Assembly: GCA_958431155.1 (NCBI GenBank)
Contig: OY288106.1
Coordinates: forward strand, 967,161 to 1,031,160
Direction: 5' to 3'
DNA length: 64,000 nt
From: an uncultured candidatus Porisulfidus sp.
GTDB lineage: Bacteria; Pseudomonadota; Gammaproteobacteria; Poriferisulfidales; Poriferisulfidaceae
Positions 44,427 to 52,627 of the stretch are shown piece after piece. The first letter of the stretch is position 1. Each line of letters begins with the position of its first letter. Both the position numbers and the translations under genes were made by a program. The notes beneath the pieces are model-generated. The model ran no database searches. It had not been told where the DNA came from and worked only from the letters and a program-made list of their open reading frames with translations.

Positions 44427-44699
44427 TCACATTGCGCATTCGGAATCAGGCAATATGTAGATTAACCCGCTGTAACGGATCAGATCCGCATATCCAACGT
44501 GATCTCTGAATACAGAGGACGAGGAGCAGCCTTGCCTTTCTAAACTTTTGTCCAGACGTACGAGGCCGTATTGCTCCGGGGTATGAAGCATTCTTGAAAG
44601 GTTTGATTTAGCCCATCCCGAAATTTCGGCTAGTTCTGTAAGTGATTCCGGTTCTCCCTCTGCGATTATCTTCAAAAGCTTTTGGTTCCGATCAGACAA
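44427..44699 (-). CDS. winged-HTH antitoxin/regulator-like protein, N-terminally truncated
   Basis: A 90-residue frame with a helix-turn-helix (LLKIIAEGEPESLTELAEISGWAKSNLSRMLHTPEQYGLVRL) resembling MarR-like or HVO_A0114-type regulators that pair with TumE-like toxins. The only usual start is TTG at 44699. Homologous-looking residues (SFAEVL) continue upstream to an in-frame TGA with no ATG, so the 5' end appears eroded. The C-terminal 30 residues do not look like the family. No toxin partner adjoins. Possibly a decaying remnant next to the AbiE locus. Confidence 0.4.
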   Translation of the reverse strand: MSDRNQKLLKIIAEGEPESLTELAEISGWAKSNLSRMLHTPEQYGLVRLDKSLERQGCSSSSVFRDHVGYADLIRYSGLIYILPDSECAM

Positions 44700-44738
44700 A
44701 ACCTCGGCAAAACTTTCGAGAGAAAGGAATCACACTTT

Positions 44739-45980
44739 TCATGTTGCACGCTCAAAGTTGGGCTGGCATTTCGCTGTGGGCGCGATACAGATTGGGCCAC
44801 TAGGTGTCAGCTCAATTTCAAAACGAGGGTTAAAGGTCTGCTTGGTAACGTGTGCCCCTTGAATCCGATCAATCCGATAACTACGGTGTTTGTCTTTATC
44901 CAGATTGTGGGCGTGGAGGACAATATCTCCGTTTTGGATTTTCCGGAGTGAATAAGGTTCGATGAGCCTCGTCGAGTCTTGATAGTCGAGTTCAACACAA
45001 AGCCGATTTGAAGCACCAAAACGAATGATTTCCAAACAGGATTGAGCAAATCCGGAGATTGGCAGCAACTGAGTGCGTACACGAATGACTTCCTCTTTTT
45101 GCGAACTAACATAGGCTGCAGGAATCCGTGGGACTATGCTCCCCTCCAGCCATCCAAAAAAGGCCGGTAGTTCATTCCAGAATGTCGCAATTGGTGGCAG
45201 GGCGGGCAACTGATGTTCCAGCATATGAGCCCAGCCACTTTCTAAGAGAGGTTGATGCGGCTCAAGTTGGTCGAAAGTGGGAAAGCCAATGCCTCTGAAA
45301 TCACATTTCTGGAGGAGTACGTCATGAAGCACGGCAGCATCAGGGCGCGATTCGGCTTTACGAAACAAGTTGATTACATCGTACAAGTCGCGAGGGCGCG
45401 CACGTTCAGCAAGTGCCCTAACCTTTTCACCGAACACTTCTTCATAGGCATAAGATCGGATGATAGTATCCCCATTGAGGGCATCACTGTAGGGATGGAA
45501 GACTTGGGCTGATATTGGCGGCAGCACCACAACCTCATCGGCTGTGAGATCAAGTTTGATCCGAGGCATACTCCGGCCCGGCGGCGATACCGGGCCTAGA
45601 TAACCTATCCGGCCTTCACAGCATTTGTTGCCGCGCGGGTTGTCATATATCTCGAATCGCTGGTAATCCGATGGCAATTCGATACCCGTCTGGTCATAAA
45701 CGAGGTCCCCAATCTCTGCAAAGACGGCCTTCAGAAAGTCTTCATGGATCTGAGAAGGATCGGTAAGCGTAAAATCAAGATCTTCCGAAAATCGGTACGT
45801 TTCGAAAAAGCATTTCTTCAGGCAGGTACCGCCTTTGAATATCCAACTTTCTCCGATCGCCTCATGCTTACGTATGCCCCAAAGTAGCCATCCGAGGACA
45901 TAATCTTTTTCGATGACGTGTGGATTCAGGCGTAGAACCGCTGCAGCATCAACAAGTTCACGTTTAGTGATCATGTGCAT
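44739..45980 (-). CDS. AbiEii-type nucleotidyltransferase toxin with C-terminal WYL-like domain
   Basis: A 413-residue AbiEii/AbiGii protein. The DNA-polymerase-beta-type nucleotidyltransferase core has FKGGTCLKKCF (residues 48-58) and RFSEDLDFTL (63-72), then the DLYDVINLF helix. Residues about 325-390 look like a WYL domain: LCVELDYQ, RLIEPYSL, GDIVLHAHNLD and RSYRIDRIQGA. AbiEii toxins transfer nucleotides to targets such as tRNA, and type IV antitoxins repress the operon rather than bind the toxin. It overlaps AbiEi by 17 bases. Base composition is AT-richer than the flanks. Confidence 0.85.
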   Translation of the reverse strand: MHMITKRELVDAAAVLRLNPHVIEKDYVLGWLLWGIRKHEAIGESWIFKGGTCLKKCFFETYRFSEDLDFTLTDPSQIHEDFLKAVFAEIGDLVYDQTGIELPSDYQRFEIYDNPRGNKCCEGRIGYLGPVSPPGRSMPRIKLDLTADEVVVLPPISAQVFHPYSDALNGDTIIRSYAYEEVFGEKVRALAERARPRDLYDVINLFRKAESRPDAAVLHDVLLQKCDFRGIGFPTFDQLEPHQPLLESGWAHMLEHQLPALPPIATFWNELPAFFGWLEGSIVPRIPAAYVSSQKEEVIRVRTQLLPISGFAQSCLEIIRFGASNRLCVELDYQDSTRLIEPYSLRKIQNGDIVLHAHNLDKDKHRSYRIDRIQGAHVTKQTFNPRFEIELTPSGPICIAPTAKCQPNFERAT

Positions 45981-46773
45981 GCCCCGGCGCCCAGCTAGCG
46001 GGAATTCGAAGATGCCATTTTGAGGCTAGACGAGGACACTCTAGCGCGGGATCAATTTTGGCATGACCTGTGGTTAAGCTCGCTTGACAAGCCTCAGACA
46101 AATTCGCTGTGCCGGAGCGTTTTTCGACGAGGAAACCAAGCCGCTTGAAAATCGCACCATTACCAAGTTTTCTGGCGTAGCCCAATAACACGTCGTCATT
46201 CCGGTCAGAACGTTTCAAGTAAGCATCCAAACAATCAACCGTATGTTGGATGCCTCCACCATTTGAGGGCTCGTCCAACATGTCGGCAATTGTGCGGTGG
46301 ATATCAGAAATCAGGATTTTTGACTGGCCACGCCAAACTGGCTCGGTGCCGAACAGTTTCCTCTCTTGGATATGGCGCAAAACAAACTGGGCTCCATGAC
46401 GTATTTGATGTTTTTCTCGCACAGTTCGTGTAGTCATGACCAAGGTTTGACGGAATATCTGCTCAGTAAGACCCCAATGTTCTGCAGCGGTCCATCCTCC
46501 CACGTAAGCAGGCGCGTAGAGAGCCGGAATCAGCACCCACGGATCATCCAGAACCTGTTCGCTTTCAAGTGAATCCAGTTGGGCCGGGGCGTATGTTCCA
46601 GGTCCAACGCGTCTCAACCAGGCTTGGCGAGTCCAGCGTGATAAGAGCTGTACCGCTTTTGGGCGTTCGATAGAAAGTATGGCAACGACGTCGTCGATAT
46701 GAATGAGATCACCAGTTTCCCGTAGGATCGTTGCAAGTCTACGCCGACTATGTGGAATAGGGGTCTTATCCAT
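45964..46773 (-). CDS. AbiEi-type antitoxin / transcriptional regulator
   Basis: A 269-residue AbiEi protein. The N-terminal winged helix has HIDDVVAILSIERPKAVQLLSRWTRQAWLRRVGPGTYAP. The C-terminal antitoxin domain includes YVGGWTAAEHWGL, QTLVMTTRTVREKHQ and SDIHRTIADMLDEPSNGGGIQHTVDCL. Known AbiEi proteins bind inverted repeats upstream of their own operon. A suitable AT-rich region with repeats lies just upstream. The gene is probably transferred with its toxin. Confidence 0.86.
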   Translation of the reverse strand: MDKTPIPHSRRRLATILRETGDLIHIDDVVAILSIERPKAVQLLSRWTRQAWLRRVGPGTYAPAQLDSLESEQVLDDPWVLIPALYAPAYVGGWTAAEHWGLTEQIFRQTLVMTTRTVREKHQIRHGAQFVLRHIQERKLFGTEPVWRGQSKILISDIHRTIADMLDEPSNGGGIQHTVDCLDAYLKRSDRNDDVLLGYARKLGNGAIFKRLGFLVEKRSGTANLSEACQASLTTGHAKIDPALECPRLASKWHLRIPASWAPGHAHDH

Positions 46774-46777
46774 GGAA

Positions 46778-46837
46778 ATAGTATATCATATCATCAAATA
46801 ATAACTATAAATGATATTTTTTACAGTTATAGTATAC
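46778..46837 (-). promoter_or_regulatory. AT-rich operator/promoter region of the abiE operon
   Basis: Immediately upstream of abiEi. It holds an inverted repeat ACTATAA (46804-46810) / TTATAGT (46827-46833) and a direct repeat ATAGTATAT (46778-46786) / ATAGTATAC (46829-46837), with TATACT-type -10 elements on the minus strand. The layout suits autorepression by AbiEi. The remaining bases to rluB (46838-46915) are AT-rich with nothing further recognised. Confidence 0.45.
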
Positions 46838-46915
46838 TTTATCTGGCCAGATTCCAGAACAAAAAACTAATGACAACAAGCGATTAGAATCAAGAAAGAC
46901 TTAAATATTCATGAT

Positions 46916-47653
46916 TTAAGCTTGGAAGGATTTCTTCAGAGTTTGAATCTCTCTTCTAGATAACTGTCGAGCCTCTCCCGCGGGATGGTCTCGACCCAAT
47001 GAGATCGACCCATATCCAATCCGGATCAGGCGGCCGACTTCCAGACCCACGGCCTGCCACATCCTCCGCACTGCGCGATTGCGTCCTTCACGCAACGCAA
47101 CCTCATACCAGCGATTGCTCCCTTGACCTCGCTTCTCGCGCACGTATTCGAACTTCGCAATTCCGTCTTCCAGTTCCACTCCGATCGTCAAGCGTTCCAG
47201 TTGCTCTTGGCTTGGCGTCCCACGAACCCGGGCCAAGTAACGCCGCTGCACCTGCCCGCTTGGATGCATCAGGCGATTTGCCAATTGCCCGTCGGTTGTC
47301 AACAGCAACAAGCCTGAAGTCTGGAAATCCAACCGCCCGACCGCAATCCAACGCCCATGCGAGGGTTCCGGCAAGTTGTCGAAAACCGTCGGGCGATCCT
47401 GCTCGTCGGATCGACTAGTGATCTGTCCTGCGGGCTTGTGGTAAGCCAGCACCCGGCAGGCTTCCGCACCTTCCGGAAGCGGTCGGCCATCGACCGTCAC
47501 CGCATCATCCGAAGCCGCCCGGTCTCCCAGCTTGGCAGGCTTGCCGTTGACCTGGACCCGCCCTGCCTCAATCCATGCCTCGGCTTGGCGGCGTGAGGCA
47601 AGCCCTGCCTGGGCAATCAGTTTTTGGAGGCGCTGCGGCGTATCGCCCGCCAC
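46916..47653 (-). CDS. rluB: 23S rRNA pseudouridine synthase B-type
   Basis: A 245-residue RsuA-family enzyme. It has an N-terminal S4 domain (RLQKLIAQAGLASRRQAEAWIEAGRVQVNG) and a catalytic domain with GRLDFQTSGLLLLTTDG carrying the catalytic Asp and the REGRNRAVRRM segment. It probably modifies U2605 of 23S rRNA. The start is GTG at 47653, one base after the scpB stop; a TTG extension inside scpB is rejected. Order scpA-scpB-rluB is widely conserved. Confidence 0.9.
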   Translation of the reverse strand: MAGDTPQRLQKLIAQAGLASRRQAEAWIEAGRVQVNGKPAKLGDRAASDDAVTVDGRPLPEGAEACRVLAYHKPAGQITSRSDEQDRPTVFDNLPEPSHGRWIAVGRLDFQTSGLLLLTTDGQLANRLMHPSGQVQRRYLARVRGTPSQEQLERLTIGVELEDGIAKFEYVREKRGQGSNRWYEVALREGRNRAVRRMWQAVGLEVGRLIRIGYGSISLGRDHPAGEARQLSRREIQTLKKSFQA

Positions 47654-47654
47654 T

Positions 47655-48317
47655 TCAGGCTGCTTCTTCCGGCAGGTCCGGTGGCAAGTCTTCTTCCGGG
47701 GATTCAGAGACCAGGGTATTCGCCGCAACCGACTCTGCGTCCGATTCGGGTTGAGGCATGCTTTGAATCTTCAACTGCGGGTCCACTTCCTCTTGCGCGC
47801 GAGGTTCAGGTAGCGGCGGCAACTCCTTCACGTTCTTCAGCCCGAAATAATCCAGGAATTCCCGCGTCGTCCCGTACAGCGCCGGACGGCCCGGCACCTG
47901 CTTGTAGCCCACCACGCGCACCCAATTGCGCTCGGTCAGCGTCTGCATGATGCTGGTGCTGGGTGCGACGCCGCGCACCTGCTCGATCTCACCACGCGTG
48001 ATCGGCTGCCGATAAACGATCAGCGCCAACGTCTCCATCAAAGCCTGAGAGTAACGCGGGGGGCGCTGTTCCCAGAGACGTCCGATTACCGCGGCATAGT
48101 CCTGGTCGATCTGATAGCGCCAGCCGCTGGCCACCCTGACTAGCGAGAAACTTCGTCCCGCGCACTCTCGTGAAAGTTCCTCCAAGACTTCCGATACTTC
48201 CCTGCGCGATGGGCGGTCGCGGCTGTCGAACAGTTTCAGCAATGTGTCCATGGACAACGGATCATCCGCCGCCATCAGTGCGGCCTGGACCGTATCCCGG
48301 ATTGTGGATTCAGGCAT
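47655..48317 (-). CDS. scpB: segregation and condensation protein B
   Basis: A 220-residue kleisin-interacting protein with two winged helices: residues 5-75 (STIRDTVQAALMAADDPLS) and 90-160 (YSQALMETLALIVYRQPITRGEIEQVRGV). The latter is the ScpB signature, followed by LYGTTREFLDYFGL. An acidic disordered tail ends the protein. It works with ScpA and SMC in chromosome compaction. It overlaps scpA by eight bases; start ATG at 48317. Confidence 0.93.
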   Translation of the reverse strand: MPESTIRDTVQAALMAADDPLSMDTLLKLFDSRDRPSRREVSEVLEELSRECAGRSFSLVRVASGWRYQIDQDYAAVIGRLWEQRPPRYSQALMETLALIVYRQPITRGEIEQVRGVAPSTSIMQTLTERNWVRVVGYKQVPGRPALYGTTREFLDYFGLKNVKELPPLPEPRAQEEVDPQLKIQSMPQPESDAESVAANTLVSESPEEDLPPDLPEEAA

Positions 48318-49146
48318 GGGCCGCCTCCTCGTCCGCCCCATGCAGACGCCGGAAAATGATAATCGGACCGTCGTATTCCTCCTGACGGTAGTCAATCATG
48401 CCCAACTTGAGTAACTCAAGAATCGCCAACAGGGTGACTGCCATGCCCGGCCGCCCTTCCTGTGCCGTGAACAAGCTCGTGAACAGGCAACTCTCACTGG
48501 AGTCGACCCGGTCCAAGATCTCCGACATTCGGTCCTGAACGGATAGCGATTCGGTTTCGATCTGGTGTGCCACGCTGTACTGAGCGCGCAGCAGCATGGC
48601 CTCCAGGGCCATCAGGAGATCCTGCATGCCGACCTTGGGCAGCGGGCGGGGTACCGACAGGTCCCGTGTATCCAGCGCGAATTCGAACACGTCTCGCTCC
48701 AGCCTCGGCAGGTTGTTGAGGCTTTCCGCGGCAACCTTGAAGCGTTCGTATTCCTGCAGGCGCCGAACCAGTTCGGCGCGCGGATCTTCTTCTTCGCCCT
48801 CTTCTTCCGGGACAGGCAGGAGCATACGGGATTTGATCTCGGCCAGCATCGCTGCCATCACCAGGTATTCGGAGGCCAACTCGAGTTTCAGCTCCTCCAT
48901 CAGGGAAATATGGTGCAGATACTGGCTGGTGATTTCCACCAGCGGCAGGTCGAGGATATCGAGATTCTGCCGGCGGATCAGGTACAGCAGGAGATCCAAG
49001 GGACCTTCAAAAGCATCCAGATAGACTTCCAGCGCCTCGGGGGGAATGTACAAATCTTCCGGCAGATCGACCACCGGCTCGCCATGCAACGTAGCCAGCG
49101 GCATTTCCCGCTGCACCGGAGGACTGTCGCGCCTCGGATCAGGCAT
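48310..49146 (-). CDS. scpA: segregation and condensation protein A
   Basis: A 278-residue kleisin. The N-terminal SMC-binding region is FEGPLDLLLYLIRRQNLDILDLPLVEI with the EYLVMAAMLAEIKSRMLLP helix. The C-terminal winged helix (VTLLAILELLKLGMIDYRQEE) contacts the other SMC head. It starts inside the last bases of trpS and belongs to the trpS-scpA-scpB-rluB run. Confidence 0.94.
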   Translation of the reverse strand: MPDPRRDSPPVQREMPLATLHGEPVVDLPEDLYIPPEALEVYLDAFEGPLDLLLYLIRRQNLDILDLPLVEITSQYLHHISLMEELKLELASEYLVMAAMLAEIKSRMLLPVPEEEGEEEDPRAELVRRLQEYERFKVAAESLNNLPRLERDVFEFALDTRDLSVPRPLPKVGMQDLLMALEAMLLRAQYSVAHQIETESLSVQDRMSEILDRVDSSESCLFTSLFTAQEGRPGMAVTLLAILELLKLGMIDYRQEEYDGPIIIFRRLHGADEEAAHA

Positions 49147-50353
49147 AGTCCAGTCCTATGGCCTCGCTGACATCTTCCAGCGTGTCGCGAGCGACATCGC
49201 GCGCGGCTTCGCAGCCTTCGTGAATCAGGGCGTTTACCCCCGTCCGGTCCGACAAATATTCCCTGGCATTGGCGCGGATTGGATCCAGCTCCGCCACCAT
49301 GGCATCGAGAAGCCGGCGCTTGCAGTCCGTGCAGCCGATGCCGGCGCTCCGACAGCCCTCCTCCACCCATTGGAGGGTCTGCGAGTCGGAATAGATCTTG
49401 TGCAGATCCCAGACCGGACATTTCTCCGGATCACCCGGATCGCTGCGCCGCTTGCGCGCCGGGTCCGTCATCATGCCCATCAGTTTTTTCTGGATGGCTT
49501 CCGGCTCCTCGCGCAAGCCCAGGGTGTTGTTGTAGGATTTGGACATCTTGCGGCCGTCCACTCCAGGGACTTTGGGAGCAGCCGTTAGATATTCCTTCGG
49601 TTCCGGCAGAATCATGCGCCATTCCCCTTCCAGGTAACCATCCAGACACTGCAAATCGCCAAGCGACATGCTCTGTTGCCCGCGCAGCATCTCGCGTGCC
49701 ACCTCCAAGGCTTGCGAATCGCCCTGCTCCTGAAAACGGCGACGGTATTCCCGGTACAGGCGCGCTTCGTTTCTCCCCAGGCGATCGATCAAGCCTTCCG
49801 CCCGCTTGGCGAAGCCCTGCTCCCGCCCGTACAGATGATTGAAGCGGCGGGCAACCTCGCGCGTGAACTCCACGTGTGCCGCCTGATCCTCGCCCACCGG
49901 CACCAGCTGCGCCTTGTACATCAGGATGTCGGCGGCCTGCAACAGGGGGTACCCCAGAAAACCGTACGTCGCCAGATCGCGGTCCGTCTGTTCCTGCATT
50001 TCCTTGTAGCTCGGCACCCGCTCAAGCCAGCTCAACGGCGTGAACATGGACAGCAGCAAGTGCAGTTCCGCATGTTCCGGGACCTGCGACTGCACAAACA
50101 GAGTCGAGGCTCCCGGGCTGACGCCGCAAGCCAGCCAGTCCACCACCATCTCCCAAACATGATCTCCCAACTCGGTCGTCTCGCCATAATGCGTGGTCAG
50201 CGCATGCCAGTCCGCCACGAAAAAGAAGCATTCCTGGCTGTGCTGGAGGTTCACCCAGTTCTTGATGACGCCGTGGTAGTGTCCCAAATGCAAGCGCCCG
50301 GTCGGACGCATGCCGGACACCACACGTTGGCCAGCGGGCAGGCCGCTTTCCAT
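49139..50353 (-). CDS. trpS: tryptophanyl-tRNA synthetase with putative [4Fe-4S] motif
   Basis: A 404-residue class I synthetase. The HIGH-type motif is HLGHYHG, the KMSKS motif is KMSKS near residue 240, and QADILMYKA and VGEDQAAHVEF bind tryptophan and ATP. A C-x21-C-x6-C-x2-C pattern (KCPVW ... EGC, IGC, TDC) resembles the [4Fe-4S] site described for Thermotoga maritima TrpRS, where it contacts the anticodon. The protein is longer than E. coli TrpS, with an insert of about 60 residues before KMSKS. Start ATG at 50353 overlaps the protease stop (TGATG). Confidence 0.93.
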   Translation of the reverse strand: MESGLPAGQRVVSGMRPTGRLHLGHYHGVIKNWVNLQHSQECFFFVADWHALTTHYGETTELGDHVWEMVVDWLACGVSPGASTLFVQSQVPEHAELHLLLSMFTPLSWLERVPSYKEMQEQTDRDLATYGFLGYPLLQAADILMYKAQLVPVGEDQAAHVEFTREVARRFNHLYGREQGFAKRAEGLIDRLGRNEARLYREYRRRFQEQGDSQALEVAREMLRGQQSMSLGDLQCLDGYLEGEWRMILPEPKEYLTAAPKVPGVDGRKMSKSYNNTLGLREEPEAIQKKLMGMMTDPARKRRSDPGDPEKCPVWDLHKIYSDSQTLQWVEEGCRSAGIGCTDCKRRLLDAMVAELDPIRANAREYLSDRTGVNALIHEGCEAARDVARDTLEDVSEAIGLDYA

Positions 50354-51003
50354 CAGGAACCCATCCAAGGAAGTCCGAAGAGTTGGTGGGCCGCGCCGAT
50401 GAACGCGATCAGCGGCTTGCCAATGAACCCGTACAAGGAACCCACCAGGAACAAGCCCAAGACCAGTATCAAGCCGTAACGCCCGAATTCCAGCCATTTC
50501 CTCCCCAGCTCCGGCGGCAGCCACCTGGCGAGCACGACCGAGCCATCCAAGGGAGGAATGGGAAGAAGGTTGAGCAACATCAGAACCGAATTGATCACGA
50601 TTCCAGCCTGTCCCATGGCGAACAGAATGATGCCAAATTCAGAATCAAGGGCCAAGCCCAACCGGGCGATTCCGGCCCAAGCGATCAGCATGAGGGCATT
50701 AGAGGCGGGACCTGCCACCGCAACCCAAGCCATGTCCTCGCGAGGCCGACGCAACCGGGAAGCATCGACCGGGACGGGCTTGGCCCAACCCATTGCCACC
50801 CCGAGAGACGCGACCATGGCCAAGGGCAACACGAGCGTCCCCAGCCAGTCAACATGTGGAAGCGGATTGAGCGTCAATCGACCGGCTTCGGCTGCCGTCG
50901 AGTCACCAAAACGATACGCCACCCAGCCGTGCGCAACCTCGTGCACGGTGATGCCCAGCAAAACAGGCACCGCCCAGATCGCCAGCGTCTGCGCTAATGA
51001 CAT
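50353..51003 (-). CDS. site-2 protease family (M50) membrane metalloprotease
   Basis: A 216-residue integral membrane protein with about five helices. The zinc motif HEVAH is near residue 28 in helix 1, NPLPHVDWLGTLVLPL follows, and LNLLPIPPLDGS, which supplies the third ligand region, is near residue 152. It lacks PDZ domains, so it is the short M50B type of unknown substrate. The ATG at 51003 is chosen; an upstream TTG has no support. It precedes trpS. Confidence 0.88.
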   Translation of the reverse strand: MSLAQTLAIWAVPVLLGITVHEVAHGWVAYRFGDSTAAEAGRLTLNPLPHVDWLGTLVLPLAMVASLGVAMGWAKPVPVDASRLRRPREDMAWVAVAGPASNALMLIAWAGIARLGLALDSEFGIILFAMGQAGIVINSVLMLLNLLPIPPLDGSVVLARWLPPELGRKWLEFGRYGLILVLGLFLVGSLYGFIGKPLIAFIGAAHQLFGLPWMGS

Positions 51004-51060
51004 GGCAGGCAAAACAGGCGCCAACCGGCAGAAAACAGGAGGTTGGACACGATGACAAAA

Positions 51061-51678
51061 TTATAGCAAGGGAAAGCTGCCGCCACCTTGGCGAATCACT
51101 TCCGGCACGTCGCCCATCAGGTCGACCACGGTGGTCGGTATGCTGGGACAAAACCCGCTGTCAATAATCAAGGACACCTGTCCTTTTAGCCGGTCGTACA
51201 GTGCGCCCGCCTCTACCGGGGGGTCCTCCAAGTCCGGCAGCATCAGGGTACAACTCATCAGGGGAGCGTTGTGTATCTCCAACAGGGCCTGAACCACCCG
51301 GTGGTCGGGAATTCGCAGACCGATGGTGCGGCGCTTCGGCTCCATCAGGCGCCGCGGCACTTCGCGGGTTGCTTCCAGGAGGAACGTGTACGGCCCCGGG
51401 GTATGAGCTTTCAGGATCCGGTACGCCGCATTGTCGATTCGGGCATACAGGGAAAGTTCTGAAAGATCCCGGCATACCAGCGTGAACGGATGCTTGGAAT
51501 CAAGGTCGCGCAGACGCCGTATCGTTTCCATCGACACCTTGTTCCCGACCGCGCAGCCGAACGCATAGCAGGAATCGGTCGGATAGACGAGCAGGCCCCC
51601 AGCACTCAGCATTTCCGCTGCCTGGCGGATCAAGCGCGGCTGGGGATTTTCCGGATGGATCGAGAAACGCTGGGTCAT
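51061..51678 (-). CDS. yciO: L-threonylcarbamoyladenylate synthase-like protein (YciO/Sua5 family)
   Basis: A 205-residue YrdC-domain protein. It has GGLLVYPTDSCYAFGCAVG at the active site, RRLRDLDSKHPFTLVC, HTPGPYTFLLEATREVPRR and RTIGLRIPDH. The LDSKHPF variant is of the YciO subgroup rather than TsaC, so a role in t6A is not certain. It is divergent from the septation protein across only 21 bases. Confidence 0.88.
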   Translation of the reverse strand: MTQRFSIHPENPQPRLIRQAAEMLSAGGLLVYPTDSCYAFGCAVGNKVSMETIRRLRDLDSKHPFTLVCRDLSELSLYARIDNAAYRILKAHTPGPYTFLLEATREVPRRLMEPKRRTIGLRIPDHRVVQALLEIHNAPLMSCTLMLPDLEDPPVEAGALYDRLKGQVSLIIDSGFCPSIPTTVVDLMGDVPEVIRQGGGSFPLL

Positions 51679-51699
51679 GGCTCCTATAATGGTAGCAGT

Positions 51700-52308
51700 A
51701 TGAAGTTGTTCGTTGAGTTATTGCCCATCACGATTTTCGTGGTGGCATATTTTTTCTACCCCGACTTGCCCGCTGCATGGATTGATGCGTTCTCCGACGC
51801 AACCCATCTGGAATTGACTGCCGGAGAGTCTGGGGACCGAATCTACTTTGCCACATCCGTACTGATCGCGACCATGCTGGTCCAATGCGGGATCCTGTGG
51901 ATGATGCGAGAATTGGGGGGCACGCACCTCGCTGCACTGGTCGTGGTCGTGGTCGCCGGCGGGCTGACCCTCCTCCTTAAAGACCCCCTGTTCATTAAAT
52001 GGAAGCCGACCGTATTCTACTGGGCGTTGGCGCTGGCGTTCTTCGCATCCAGCTATATCGGCTCCCGGACCCTGGTGGAGCGGATGTTCAGCAAGGCCTT
52101 GTCCCTGGACGATGTGCAGGTGTGGCGTCAACTGAATATCGCCTGGATCGGTTTTTTCCTAGTCTGCGGCGCTCTCAACCTATACGTGGCATATGGATTC
52201 TCTGAAGAGTTCTGGGTGCAGTTCAAGCTGTTCGGCCTGGCCTTGGGGCTGCCCATTTTGTTCCTGCTGGCCCAGGGAATCTACCTTACTCCACGGCTGA
52301 AAGACTGA
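51700..52308 (+). CDS. yciB: inner-membrane septation protein (YciB/IspZ family)
   Basis: A 202-residue protein with five to six transmembrane helices. It has the family opening MKLFVELLPITIFVVAYFF, IQ/VQ-rich helices, KWKPTVFYWALALAF, and LNIAWIGFFLVCGALNLYVAY. YciB proteins affect septation and envelope integrity. A perfect TATAAT at 51685-51690 lies ten bases before the ATG, so the transcript, if started there, would be nearly leaderless. Confidence 0.9.
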   Translation: MKLFVELLPITIFVVAYFFYPDLPAAWIDAFSDATHLELTAGESGDRIYFATSVLIATMLVQCGILWMMRELGGTHLAALVVVVVAGGLTLLLKDPLFIKWKPTVFYWALALAFFASSYIGSRTLVERMFSKALSLDDVQVWRQLNIAWIGFFLVCGALNLYVAYGFSEEFWVQFKLFGLALGLPILFLLAQGIYLTPRLKD

Positions 52309-52432
52309 AGCATATGAGACAAGAAAACGGGATATTGTCGTCCCGTTGTCGCTCACTGTGTCTTGATTTCATAAGATATTAAAAAATATTCCCTTATTTA
52401 TCAAATATATAAATGAATCCCCATTCTAGGGC

Positions 52433-52460
52433 TTGACATATATAAAAATATCCTTATATT
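52433..52460 (+). promoter_or_regulatory. strong sigma-70 promoter of a small transcription unit
   Basis: A perfect TTGACA at 52433-52438, a 16-base AT-rich spacer, and TATATT at 52455-52460. It is the best consensus promoter seen in the window and sits in the most AT-rich stretch (52360-52470). Predicted transcription starts near 52467 and would run about 255 bases to the terminator at 52723. Confidence 0.7.
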
Positions 52461-52516
52461 ATGAATTACTGGATGACTGCGCGGGGTGGTCATCGCGAAC
52501 ATTACCGGAGACACTC

Positions 52517-52603
52517 ATGGATATCATCGTCATCGACATTTTTGCCGCTGTGGCTATCTGGGCGACGGTCTTCACCGTAATGCGCCTGGGTTACCTGGAC
52601 TAA
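52517..52603 (+). CDS. 28-residue single-helix membrane peptide
   Basis: A 29-codon frame starting ATGGATATC, with GGAG eight bases upstream of the ATG. The peptide is MDIIVIDIFAAVAIWATVF followed by TVMRLGYLD, a single transmembrane helix with acidic and polar ends. The promoter, Shine-Dalgarno sequence, stop and terminator make it a credible gene. It is in the size class of accessory peptides such as CydX or KdpF but does not match one recognisably. Confidence 0.6.
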   Translation: MDIIVIDIFAAVAIWATVFTVMRLGYLD

Positions 52604-52627
52604 GCTTTCTTCCTCCAGTGAGGCTGA

